Of a stretch of DNA of 64,000 nt, positions 27,471 to 35,012 are shown piece by piece. Source of the DNA: Coneutiohabitans sp964457925 (GTDB lineage Bacteria > Zhuqueibacterota > Zhuqueibacteria > Zhuqueibacterales > Zhuqueibacteraceae); contig CAYWGH010000007.1 of the NCBI GenBank assembly GCA_964457925.1, forward strand, positions 62,001 through 126,000, given 5' to 3'. The notes below the pieces were generated by a model. The model was not told the origin of the DNA and made no database searches. It was given only the letters and a program-made list of their open reading frames with translations. The translations under genes and the position numbers were made by a program. Position 1 is the first letter of the stretch, and the number at the start of each line of letters is the position of its first letter.

Positions 27471-27953
27471 TCAAAGGCGAATTTGCACGCGCAATGCAAA
27501 CACCGGCGCGCGGGGCGGGTGAAATTCCGCCCCGAGTACAGGCGACTCGTCAAAATCCGACAACTGCGCATCAACGTAGGCATCGAGCATGCTGTAGACG
27601 ATCAACGCCGCCAGGCCCCAATAACAGCCGTTGCGCCAATCTTCGTATTGCAGCTTGCTGGTCGGGCGATTTGCCCGCTCGGCGTCGTTCATCTTGCTGT
27701 TCCAATGCCGTGCAAAGCCCAGCAAGCCTGCCTCACCCGCAAACGCCAGAGCGGCTTTGACCTTTTTGCCGTTGTAGTATTGCCCCCAGCCGGGAATCAC
27801 CAGCGAACGCAAAGCCGCGCCCGAGGGGCTTTTTATCTGCTGCTTCTGCGTCGAGACGTCTCTCAAAGAATCGGAGGAAACGGCTTGCGAGAAGGCATTC
27901 GAGCAGAAAATGAGAAGGCACAAAAGAAATTTCATCACGGGCATGGCTTTCAT
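27471..27953 (-). CDS. DUF5683-like envelope protein
   Basis: 160 residues with a signal peptide (residues 5-23, 'KFLLCLLIFCSNAFSQ'). The central part reads 'ALRSLVIPGWGQYYNGKK', followed by a hydrophobic helix, and then 'GLAALIVYSMLDAYVDAQL', the two hallmarks of the DUF5683 family common in the FCB group. The function of the family is unknown; location in the inner membrane or periplasm is inferred. ATG 27935 could also be the start, six residues shorter. It precedes the YfiM-like gene. Confidence 0.75.
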   Translation of the reverse strand: MKAMPVMKFLLCLLIFCSNAFSQAVSSDSLRDVSTQKQQIKSPSGAALRSLVIPGWGQYYNGKKVKAALAFAGEAGLLGFARHWNSKMNDAERANRPTSKLQYEDWRNGCYWGLAALIVYSMLDAYVDAQLSDFDESPVLGAEFHPPRAPVFALRVQIRL

Positions 27954-27984
27954 AGCATAACCAACAATGCCTGGAATAGATCAA

Positions 27985-28385
27985 TTAGATCACAAGCTCA
28001 AAACCAGCTATTCGAAAGCCTGTGTCCAAAGAACAAGCTTTTGTAAGGTTGAGCCGCTTCATAAGCACAAACGAAGGACAATCCGTGAAACTGAGCCTCT
28101 GATCGGCAAATTTTTGCATCGTCTCCCAAGCCTCCAGATCAATATCTGATGTCACTCTGAGTATTCGGCAAGCTTCTTCTTTCCAAAGCGAGCAAATAAA
28201 ACTTTGAAACTGCGTCACCTCAAAATTTCGAACGCGCAACAAGGTTATCAATTTATCCAAAACATGCTTTGAAGTGGCCCGCTGCTCGGACGCAGATTGC
28301 AAGCCTGAACTGCATGAGCGTGCGGGCTGTCACATTTATCAAACAACGCATAGAAAGCGCTTGCATCGACCACTAGTCTCTTTAT
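27985..28385 (-). pseudogene. Frameshifted VapC-like PIN-domain toxin
   Basis: The N-terminal part 'LVVDASAFYALFDK' (28376 downwards) and the C-terminal part 'FADQRLSFTDCPSFVLM' to 27985 are both typical of PIN ribonucleases but lie in different frames, switching near 28300. There is no ATG at the expected start (ATA or GTG only). The central acidic position, normally Asp-Glu in 'V-L-D-E-L', reads 'VLDKLIT', so a catalytic glutamate is also lost. It is clearly a dead toxin of a VapBC-type pair, with the antitoxin remnant at 28522-28751. Confidence 0.78.
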
Positions 28386-28419
28386 AGTTGAATCGTTGCA
28401 AAAAAAGCAAAGATTTTTC

Positions 28420-28482
28420 CCAACGGATTGAAGAACCCAACTGATTCAGCTCTCTCATCCGTTGGGTTTTTCAATCCGTTGG
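28420..28482. repeat. Palindromic repeat between toxin and antitoxin remnants
   Basis: Two 22-base arms (28420-28441 and 28461-28482) are complementary except for one position, with a 19-base loop. Like the 24158 element it contains CGGATT at its edge, but the rest differs. It lies between the stop of the antitoxin remnant and the start of the PIN-domain remnant, where a real operon would have almost no spacer. Confidence 0.8.
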
Positions 28483-28521
28483 AAATTTTTCTTTTGGTTC
28501 CGGCTTGTCCGGCTTATGGGA

Positions 28522-28751
28522 TCATTTGCCATAAATCAACTCGTCGACTCGCAAAGAAGTGTCGGTAAACTGTCTCACACCCGCGCCTGCAAATTTGAAC
28601 AGGGCGTTTTTCAGCGGGGGGTGTGAATGTTTTGACTGTTGATTCGACAAGAGCAGCACGATGACTTCGACTTCCTGGTTTTCCCATTTGCCAATTCGCT
28701 CAACACAATTGCATTGCTTTTGATCGTGGCAATTTTTCGAAGTGTTTCCAT
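28522..28751 (-). pseudogene. Frameshifted antitoxin partner of the PIN-domain remnant
   Basis: ATG 28751 opens 'METLRKIATIKSNAIVLSEL'. The same frame then becomes Cys/Ser-rich and stops at the CCCCCCGC run. In another frame the sequence continues sensibly as 'WENQEVEVIVLLLSNQQ' to 'FTDTSLRVDELIYGK' and a TGA at 28522. A single-base change near 28690 explains both. Position and size fit a VapB-type antitoxin upstream of the VapC-like remnant. Confidence 0.65.
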
Positions 28752-28795
28752 TGTGAGCGCCTTGGTGAATGGCTTTAACGACTCAATTTAATTCT

Positions 28796-29182
28796 TTATC
28801 CAATAATCGCTATCGTTTCGATCTCCACCTTGCATCCTCTCGGCAGGGCGCGCACTTCCACCGTGCTGCGCGCCGGCGGATTCGTGGAGAAAAATTCGGC
28901 GTAGACTTCGTTCATCGCGGCAAACTCGTTTAAATCCGTCATGAAGACCGTGGTTTTCACGACATTCTCAAATGAGGCGCCGGCGGCATGCAGAATCGCT
29001 TTGACGTTTTCGAGCACACGCCGGGTTTGCGCTTTGATGTCGCCGGTAACCATTTGGCCGGTGGCGGGATCGAGCGGCACCTGGCCCGCAGTAAACAGCA
29101 TCTTTCCCGCAGAAACTCGAATGCCCTGGCTGTACGGCCCGATGGCGGCCGGCGCCGACGAGGTTTTGATCACTTCGCGCAT
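28796..29182 (-). CDS. ridA: RidA-family enamine/imine deaminase
   Basis: 128 residues, the normal RidA size. Motifs 'AIGPYSQGIRVSAGKMLF', 'GQVPLDPATGQMV' and 'FSTNPPARSTVEVRALPRG' are present, the latter holding the arginine that binds the substrate carboxylate. RidA hydrolyses reactive 2-aminoacrylate and other enamines from PLP enzymes in the cytoplasm. AAAGGAG lies six bases before ATG 29182. It lies alone between toxin-antitoxin remnants and an ABC exporter. Confidence 0.93.
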   Translation of the reverse strand: MREVIKTSSAPAAIGPYSQGIRVSAGKMLFTAGQVPLDPATGQMVTGDIKAQTRRVLENVKAILHAAGASFENVVKTTVFMTDLNEFAAMNEVYAEFFSTNPPARSTVEVRALPRGCKVEIETIAIIG

Positions 29183-29304
29183 GATTGCTCCTTTTGCAGT
29201 AGACGTTCAGCCTTTCAATGATGGCATATCTCTGAAAATTTTTCCAACGAATAGATCAAGCCCAATGGATCAAAGGCGTGCGCCTGAACGCACGACGACA
29301 TGCG

Positions 29305-31152
29305 TCACGCCCGAAACTGCATGCGATACAATTTCTGATAAATCCCGCTTTGCTGCAACAATTCCTCATGCGTGCCGGCTTGCACCAGCCGCCCTTGATC
29401 GAGCACGATGATCTTGTGCGCATGCAAAACCGTGGAGAGGCGATGCGCGATAACGAATGAAGTTCGATTCGCCATGAGCCGTTCGATTGCTTGCTGCACC
29501 AACATCTCACTCTCGCTGTCGAGCGCCGAAGTTGCCTCGTCGAGAATCAGGATCGGTGGGTTCTTCAGCAACGCGCGCGCGATGGCCAGGCGTTGGCGCT
29601 GGCCGCCCGAAAGCTTGAGGCCGCGCTCGCCGATGAGCGTGTCATAGCCCTGCGGCAACTCCATGATGAAACCATGCGCATTGGCGGCGATCGCGGCGTC
29701 GCGCAATTTCTCCTCGGGAATCTCGCTCAGGCCGTAAGCGATGTTGCTGCGCACCGAACCGTGAAACAAGATCGTCTCTTGCGTGACGATGCCCATCAAT
29801 CGCCGCAGGCTTTTGACGTCGATTTCGCGCAGATCGAGGCCGTCGATCATAATACGTCCGGCGGCGGGATCGTAGAAGCGCGGCAACAAATCCACCAGCG
29901 TTGACTTGCCCGCGCCGCTCGGTCCGACGATCGCGAGAATCTCGCCCTTGCACACTTCGAAATCGATATTTTGCAGAACCGGGTTTTGTTCATACGCGAA
30001 AGAAACATTTTCATAACGAATGTTCTGTTTGAAACCCGCAATTTTCACTGCGCCGGGCAACGAAATAATTTCCGGCTGTGTATCCAGCACACTGAAGATG
30101 CGCTCGCCGGCAGCCATCGCTTCCTGCAAGCGGCTGCCCACAGTCGACAACTCTTTCACCGGCTGCATTACGGAAAAGATGGCAAGCAGAAACAACAAAA
30201 ATTCCGAAGGAGAAAGCGCGCCGCCTGCCAGCACCTGTTGTCCGCCGAACCACAAGATTCCGACACCCACCATCGCTCCGAGCGATTCGGTAATCGGGCC
30301 GGCTAGGCGGCTGATGCGGGTCACGCGCAGCACTGTTTGAAAATAGGACTGCGACTCGCGCGTGAAATTGCGCACTTCGAAATCCTCCATGGCGAAGGCT
30401 TTCACCACGCGCGCGCCGCTGATGGTTTCATGCAAGATCGAGGTCAAATCCGCCATCTTGGTTTGCGATTGCCGCGAGGCGCGGCGCAGGCGCGCGCCCA
30501 GGCTGCCGATCACCGCCAGGCTCAACGGCACGATGAGCAAGGCTGCAAGGGTGAGCTTCCAACTCAGAAAAAAAGCCATGCCGAGATATGCCAATATCAA
30601 CAGCGGATTTTTGATGAGCGTAACGAAGCTGGCGGATACGCCGTTGTTCACCAGCGTCACATCGTTGGTGATGCGGGAAATGAGGTTGCCCGTGCGGTTT
30701 TGATTGAAATAACTCAGCGAGAGTTGTTGCAGGTGGCGATAGAGATCGTTGCGCACATCCCTGATCACGCCCTGCTCGACGCGCGCCATCAAATAGGCCT
30801 GCAGATAATCAAAAAGATTCTTGCCGCAGACGAGCAGAATGATCAAGCCGCAGAGCCGCACCAGCGTGCTTTTTTGATTTTCACCGAGAACGAGGCTGTA
30901 GAATTTCTGCATCACTTTTTGGCGGGCATCGGCCAGGGGTTGCGCCGCAGGCAAGTGAGGCGCGCGCGCCGCCGAGTCGCTGGTCAGCTCGGTTTTATCC
31001 GCCCCGTAAAAAACCACATCGAGAAACGGCAGAATGGAAAACAGGGAGGCGCTGCTCAACAGCGTGAAAAATAAAATACACACCATCGAGCCGGCCAGCG
31101 CAAACCGATAAGGCCGCAGGTAGCCCAGAATTCGCAAGTAGGTTCGCATCAT
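29305..31152 (-). CDS. MsbA-like ABC exporter (fused membrane and ATPase domains)
   Basis: 615 residues: six membrane helices in residues 15-340, then an ATPase with Walker A 'VGPSGAGKSTLVDLLPRF', Q-loop 'GIVTQETILFHGSV', signature 'LKLSGGQRQRLAIARALLK', Walker B 'PILILDEATSALD' and H-loop 'SFVIAHRLSTV'. The half-transporter acts as a homodimer. Length and the 'YFNQNRTGNLISRITNDV' coupling region match MsbA-type lipid flippases, though multidrug exporters look similar. A small membrane protein is encoded 102 bases upstream. The substrate is not determined by the sequence. Confidence 0.85.
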   Translation of the reverse strand: MMRTYLRILGYLRPYRFALAGSMVCILFFTLLSSASLFSILPFLDVVFYGADKTELTSDSAARAPHLPAAQPLADARQKVMQKFYSLVLGENQKSTLVRLCGLIILLVCGKNLFDYLQAYLMARVEQGVIRDVRNDLYRHLQQLSLSYFNQNRTGNLISRITNDVTLVNNGVSASFVTLIKNPLLILAYLGMAFFLSWKLTLAALLIVPLSLAVIGSLGARLRRASRQSQTKMADLTSILHETISGARVVKAFAMEDFEVRNFTRESQSYFQTVLRVTRISRLAGPITESLGAMVGVGILWFGGQQVLAGGALSPSEFLLFLLAIFSVMQPVKELSTVGSRLQEAMAAGERIFSVLDTQPEIISLPGAVKIAGFKQNIRYENVSFAYEQNPVLQNIDFEVCKGEILAIVGPSGAGKSTLVDLLPRFYDPAAGRIMIDGLDLREIDVKSLRRLMGIVTQETILFHGSVRSNIAYGLSEIPEEKLRDAAIAANAHGFIMELPQGYDTLIGERGLKLSGGQRQRLAIARALLKNPPILILDEATSALDSESEMLVQQAIERLMANRTSFVIAHRLSTVLHAHKIIVLDQGRLVQAGTHEELLQQSGIYQKLYRMQFRA

Positions 31153-31254
31153 TTCCCGGCTCGACGTGACAGGCCAGTATCAACGCGGCGCGACTCGGCT
31201 GAACGTGCTTCGGTTTCCTCGCCGTTTCCGGCGACCGCGCGCCGACCAGCGTGT

Positions 31255-31443
31255 TCACGTCTGCTTTTTGTTGACCTCTTGAAATTTAGCGTCTTCCACA
31301 TCCATCTTCGAGAGATCCAACGGCTGATTCTGGTGCTCGCCTTGAATCGGCGTCGAGGTAGTTTCGCGGTTTTGCCGGAGCAACACGCGCAAAACACGAT
31401 AGGCCAGATAACAGAGCAAGGCCCAAAAAATTAAACGAAACAT
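31255..31443 (-). CDS. Small single-pass membrane protein
   Basis: 62 residues: an N-terminal hydrophobic helix ('FRLIFWALLCYLAYRVLRVLL') followed by a polar, acidic tail. No known domain is recognised. It starts with ATG 31443 and lies directly upstream of the ABC exporter on the same strand, so it may be cotranscribed. Small DUF4834-like proteins with this layout occur in FCB genomes, but I cannot assign it firmly. Confidence 0.55.
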   Translation of the reverse strand: MFRLIFWALLCYLAYRVLRVLLRQNRETTSTPIQGEHQNQPLDLSKMDVEDAKFQEVNKKQT

Positions 31444-31682
31444 GATGGTAACTCACGTTAAGCCTGTTCAATCAAATCGCCATTGCGATTTGAATCATGT
31501 CAGCGATCACAAAGCGTTTCACGAACGAACCGGTAGACAACATAACAATGGTTAATGGTCAATTCCACTTAGTCAGATTACGCTAAGATCCGCCAATAAC
31601 ACTAAGAAGGCTTTTCGCGTCTTTTCGTGTATTTCGCGGGCAATGATTTCGAAAGTGTCTATGTAGAATTAATATTTGACTT
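31444..31682. other. Intergenic stretch before the inverted repeat
   Basis: Together with the repeat at 31683-31788 this forms a 364-base gap between the small membrane protein and the kinase gene. No frame with protein-like character was seen. The segment 'AACACTAAGAAGG' near 31600 followed by 'TTTTCGTGTATTTCGCGGG' resembles fragments of other palindromic intergenic repeats. Confidence 0.4.
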
Positions 31683-31788
31683 GACTATGTCAGATTCACC
31701 GCTGAGAGGCAGAGTTCGCGGGGAATTCTAATACATCTTACTCTGCGATCTCCGCGCCACTGCGGTGATTATAGAATGCGACATAGTC
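31683..31788. repeat. Large imperfect inverted repeat
   Basis: Terminal 9-base arms GACTATGTC (31683-31691) and GACATAGTC (31780-31788) are perfect complements. Inside, 'ATTCACCGCTGAGAGGCAGAG' (starting 31694) pairs imperfectly with the segment from 31741 to 31770 that contains CTCTGCG and CACTGCGGTGAT. The outer nested structure looks like a miniature palindromic intergenic element. Confidence 0.7.
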
Positions 31789-31807
31789 GAGTTAATTGCC
31801 AGTTGAT

Positions 31808-32440
31808 TCACCGTGGCGGTGAATAATACTGCACGCCTGAAATTGGGCGGCTGAGCTGCGCGAGCAAATCTTCAAAATCGCTTTCGCGCTTGACAAAATC
31901 GATATTGGTGGCGTTGATCACCAGCAGCGGCGTCTCGGTGTAGTTGAAAAAAAAATGATTATACGCTTCATTTAAGCTGCGAATGTATTCTTCACTCATT
32001 GCCCGTTCATAAGGCCGGTTGCGCATGTGAATGTTCGCCATCAAACGTTCCGTGCTCGATTGCAGATAAATCACCAGATCTGGTTTTAAGACGTCGCGTT
32101 CGAGCAGGCGCGCAACCTTGTCGTAAAGCGACATCTCACGCTCTTCGAGGGTGAGCGTGGCAAAGATGCGATCTTTTTGAAAGATGTAATCCGCCACCAG
32201 CAAGTCATGAAATAAATCGCGTTGCGGCAGTTCTTGTTGTTGGCGATAGCGGCTGAGCAAAAAGAACATTTGCGTCGAGAAGGCAAAGCGGCGCGCGTCT
32301 TCGTAGAAATCCGCCAGGAACGGATTCTCTTCGTGCTGCTCCAGCAACAGGCGTGCGCCGTAGCGCTCGGAAATTTTTTGGGCCAGGCTGGTTTTGCCGG
32401 CGCCGATAACGCCTTCGATGGCAATATACTGAAGACGCAC
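31808..32440 (-). CDS. Deoxynucleoside kinase (dNK family)
   Basis: 210 residues from GTG 32440. P-loop 'IAIEGVIGAGKTSLAQKI' near residue 10, 'LLEQHEENPFLADFY', the Asp-Arg-Ser-like lid region 'DYIFQKDRIFA', and 'MRNRPYERAMSEEYI' match bacterial deoxyadenosine/deoxyguanosine kinases. They phosphorylate salvaged deoxynucleosides in the cytoplasm. GAGGG precedes the GTG; an alternative TTG at 32467 overlaps the folK stop by four bases. It is the last gene of the folB-folK-dNK run. Exact nucleoside preference is unknown. Confidence 0.85.
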   Translation of the reverse strand: MRLQYIAIEGVIGAGKTSLAQKISERYGARLLLEQHEENPFLADFYEDARRFAFSTQMFFLLSRYRQQQELPQRDLFHDLLVADYIFQKDRIFATLTLEEREMSLYDKVARLLERDVLKPDLVIYLQSSTERLMANIHMRNRPYERAMSEEYIRSLNEAYNHFFFNYTETPLLVINATNIDFVKRESDFEDLLAQLSRPISGVQYYSPPR

Positions 32441-32463
32441 ACGACCCTCTGAGTCAAAGTGAA

Positions 32464-32973
32464 TCAAACATGCACTGCGGATTTGTCCTCACAGCAAGCC
32501 AACAACTCGGCCACCGTTTGTTCGCTCTCCGGCGGTTTGAAGTCCGGCGCGATTTCGGCCCAGGGCGCGAGCACAAAACGGCGGCGGCGAATTTCCGGAT
32601 GCGGCACCCTCAACTCCGCGGTATTGACGCGCATCCGACCGAACGCGAGTATGTCCAAATCAATCGTGCGCGGCCCCCATTTTCTTTCACGAACCCGGCC
32701 CAGTTCCCGTTCGATTTGCAGCACGGTGTACAGCAACGCTTGCGGCGTCAAACGCGTCGCAATTTCAATGACCTGATTGAGAAATTCCGGCTGGTCGAAC
32801 AAGCCCACCGGAGCGGTATGATAAAGCGCAGATTGTTGCCGCAGTTCGATCGCAGAATGGGCGCGCAACTTTTCCCGCGCGTCGTGCAAGTGCTGCTCCC
32901 GGTCGCCGAGGTTCGAACCCAGGCCGATAAAAACGTTCTCGAAAAGCATGCCCGCCGGTGAAGGTGATGCCAT
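32464..32973 (-). CDS. folK: 2-amino-4-hydroxy-6-hydroxymethyldihydropteridine pyrophosphokinase
   Basis: 169 residues with the HPPK signature 'VFIGLGSNLGDREQHL' and 'GPRTIDLDILAFG', the metal-binding Asp-x-Asp, then 'LRVPHPEIRRRRFVLAPWAEIAP' (about 120-142). FolK transfers pyrophosphate from ATP to the pterin alcohol in folate synthesis, directly after the FolB step encoded upstream. AAGGA precedes ATG 32973. folB ends six bases upstream, a clear operon. The C-terminal tail 'CCEDKSAVHV' is variable. Confidence 0.94.
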   Translation of the reverse strand: MASPSPAGMLFENVFIGLGSNLGDREQHLHDAREKLRAHSAIELRQQSALYHTAPVGLFDQPEFLNQVIEIATRLTPQALLYTVLQIERELGRVRERKWGPRTIDLDILAFGRMRVNTAELRVPHPEIRRRRFVLAPWAEIAPDFKPPESEQTVAELLACCEDKSAVHV

Positions 32974-32979
32974 GCCAAT

Positions 32980-33354
32980 CTATCCTTGCGCGGCGCGCGC
33001 GCGATGAATCTCGACCTCGATGCCGTCGCTGATGCCGGGCACCGGCGAATTGGGCTTGCGCACGCGCACATGCACTTGCGGCAGGTGGAATTCCCGCAAC
33101 AAGGTATCGGCGATTGCGTGCGTGAGCGTTTCGACCAGCTTGAAGGTGTTTTTCGTCACCACACGTTCGACGGTTTGATAAACTTTATAAAGATCGACCG
33201 TATCGCGAATGTTGTCGCTGCCCGCCGCTTGTGTGACATCGATGGGTAACTCGACGTCGACCTCAAAACGCTGGCCGACGTGGCGCTCCTCTTCCCAGTA
33301 ACCGTGATAAGCATGAAAGATCATTTTGTTGAGGCGAAGAGTGTCGGATGGCAT
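32980..33354 (-). CDS. folB: Dihydroneopterin aldolase
   Basis: 124 residues from ATG 33354; TTG 33360 is two codons earlier. The DHNA family pattern 'LNKMIFHAYHGYWEEERHVGQ' is followed by 'TFKLVETLTHAIADTLL' and 'VRVRKPNSPVPG' near the C-terminus. The enzyme cleaves dihydroneopterin to the hydroxymethyl pterin in folate synthesis. It is the first gene of the folB-folK-dNK operon and has a good promoter (33413-33441) about 60 bases upstream. Confidence 0.92.
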   Translation of the reverse strand: MPSDTLRLNKMIFHAYHGYWEEERHVGQRFEVDVELPIDVTQAAGSDNIRDTVDLYKVYQTVERVVTKNTFKLVETLTHAIADTLLREFHLPQVHVRVRKPNSPVPGISDGIEVEIHRARAAQG

Positions 33355-33412
33355 AGGCAAGCGTTGAGCAAGAAGCGCAGTTTGGGTGAATGATTTTCAA
33401 CAGCACCGCGCG

Positions 33413-33441
33413 AATGTATCAAACGCATGCCCGAATGTCAA
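33413..33441 (-). promoter_or_regulatory. Sigma-70-type promoter for folB-folK-dNK
   Basis: On the minus strand TTGACA (33436-33441) and TACATT (33413-33418) are 17 bases apart, ideal spacing. It lies about 60 bases before folB and faces away from the promoter of the metallophosphoesterase gene. Confidence 0.75.
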
Positions 33442-33470
33442 GAGAAATGCCCTGGCGCTGGAATTTGCAA

Positions 33471-33499
33471 TTGACTCACCTGCCAATTCTCACTATATT
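33471..33499 (+). promoter_or_regulatory. Sigma-70-type promoter for the metallophosphoesterase gene
   Basis: TTGACT (33471-33476), a 17-base spacer and TATATT (33494-33499) lie 45 bases before ATG 33544. The same -10 hexamer TATATT occurs in the rpsT promoter. Confidence 0.75.
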
Positions 33500-33543
33500 G
33501 CGCCCGCCCAAAAAACATTTCAACTGAAAAATGAAGAGACCAT

Positions 33544-34194
33544 ATGCGACTTTTATGCCTCTCGGATATTCATGGCGCGAGCGCACCATTTGAAAAAATT
33601 CTACAGCGCGAGCCGGAGCCGGACGCGTTGTTGATCGGCGGTGATTTCACCAATTTTGGCCCGCCGCAAGAGGCCGAACGCCTGCTGGACATCGCGCTGC
33701 TCTATTGTCCGCAAGTGTTTGCCGTCGCCGGCAATTGCGACAGTCCGGAGATCGATGAGATGCTGTTGCGTCGCGGCGTTTCACTGCACCGGCGCGGCCA
33801 GGCGTTCAACGGTTTCGGGTTCTTCGGTCTCTCGGCTATGCCGCCCTGGCGCGGCGACATGTATGAATTTACCGAAAAAGAGTTGTACGGCTTTTTGGCA
33901 GAGGGCCACATCCAAGCGCAGGGCTTGCCGCGTTTCATCATGCTGACGCATCCGCCGCCGCATCAAACGCAAGTGGATCGCAATGCCTCCGGAAAACATC
34001 TGGGCAGCACCGCGGTGCGCAAGTGGATGGATGACGTCAGGCCGGCTTTAATCGTTTGCGGCCACATTCACGAAGCGCGCGGCGTTGATGAAATTAACGG
34101 CACGGTAATTGTCAATTGCGGGCCGGTACGCAACGGCTATTATGCCATCGCAAACGTCGCCGAGAAGGTCACAGTCGAGTTGAAGCAAGTTTAA
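33544..34194 (+). CDS. Metallophosphoesterase, YfcE/MJ0936-like
   Basis: 216 residues with the complete calcineurin-like set: 'CLSDIHGA' (Asp, His), 'LLIGGDFTNFG' (Asp), 'VAGNCDSPE' (Asn), 'MLTHPPPH' (His) and 'VCGHIHEARG' (His-x-His). These bind two metals and hydrolyse phosphomono- or diesters. The substrate is unknown. GAAGAG precedes the ATG and a consensus promoter lies upstream. The PuuD-like gene follows after 62 bases and may share the transcript. Confidence 0.85.
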   Translation: MRLLCLSDIHGASAPFEKILQREPEPDALLIGGDFTNFGPPQEAERLLDIALLYCPQVFAVAGNCDSPEIDEMLLRRGVSLHRRGQAFNGFGFFGLSAMPPWRGDMYEFTEKELYGFLAEGHIQAQGLPRFIMLTHPPPHQTQVDRNASGKHLGSTAVRKWMDDVRPALIVCGHIHEARGVDEINGTVIVNCGPVRNGYYAIANVAEKVTVELKQV

Positions 34195-34256
34195 GTATGC
34201 GTACAAAGCGCGTCACGGGAACCAACAATCCGAGTCACAAGCAACGAGTTCGCAAC

Positions 34257-34985
34257 ATGTCCAAGCCGGTGATCGGCATTCAAATGCAAAAACTGCCGGA
34301 TCAGTTTTATTACCGGTTGTCCTATAAATACACTGAAGCGATCTACGCCGGCGGCGGCATTCCTGTCATGCTGCCATTGATTGCAGAGCAGGATTATGTC
34401 GATCACATTTGGCCGTTGCTCGACGGCCTGATTTTATCCGGCTGCCAAACCGATCTCGATCCGAAACGCTACGGCGAAGCGCCGCATCCCCGGCTCGGCC
34501 CGGTGAATGAAACGCGCGATCGTTTTGATTGGCTGTTGCTCGATCGCGCGCACGCAGAGCATACACCGGTGCTGGGCATTTGCCGCGGCTTTCAAACACT
34601 CAATGTCTATCGCGGCGGCACGCTGATTCAAGATTTGCCCAGCCAGCAGCCCTCCGACGTCAAGCATTATGTGGAAGAGCCGCCGGAAGCTTTCGCGCAC
34701 GAGGTTCGCCTCGCGCCGCAAACAATTTTGAATCATGCTGCTGTGGAAAAAACGGCGCCGGTCAATAGTTTGCATCATCAAGCCGTAAAAGAATTGGGGA
34801 AAGGTTTGGCGCCCATTGCCTGGTCGGAAGACGGCTTGATCGAAGCATTCCAAAACGATAATCTCGCGCAGCACCATGTTGTTGGGGTGCAGTGGCACCC
34901 TGAGCGTCTCTGGCAAGCCGATGATTTCTCCTTGAGTATTTTCAAAAATTTTGTTGCGGCTGTCATGGCGCATAAACAGGTTTGA
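34257..34985 (+). CDS. Class I glutamine amidotransferase-like gamma-glutamyl hydrolase, PuuD-like
   Basis: 242 residues from ATG 34257, with the nucleophile elbow 'LGICRGFQTLNVYRGG' (Cys) and 'VGVQWHPERLW' (His-x-Glu). 'SLHHQAVKELGKGLAPIAW' also fits the peptidase C26 / gamma-glutamyl-GABA hydrolase family. PuuD releases GABA from gamma-glutamyl-GABA in putrescine breakdown. A glutamine-synthetase-like gene follows 27 bases later, which supports a gamma-glutamyl amine pathway. An ATG at 34197 would add 20 basic residues and is less likely. Confidence 0.82.
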   Translation: MSKPVIGIQMQKLPDQFYYRLSYKYTEAIYAGGGIPVMLPLIAEQDYVDHIWPLLDGLILSGCQTDLDPKRYGEAPHPRLGPVNETRDRFDWLLLDRAHAEHTPVLGICRGFQTLNVYRGGTLIQDLPSQQPSDVKHYVEEPPEAFAHEVRLAPQTILNHAAVEKTAPVNSLHHQAVKELGKGLAPIAWSEDGLIEAFQNDNLAQHHVVGVQWHPERLWQADDFSLSIFKNFVAAVMAHKQV

Positions 34986-35012
34986 ACCTGCTGTGACTGA
35001 AGCGGAATAGAT

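Noticed and set aside
22120..28751. Frameshifts explained as sequencing errors
   Set aside because: They fall only in toxin-antitoxin-type genes and are accompanied by a lost start codon, an altered catalytic residue and repeat insertions, while all housekeeping frames nearby are intact. A contribution of error at single sites cannot be fully excluded.
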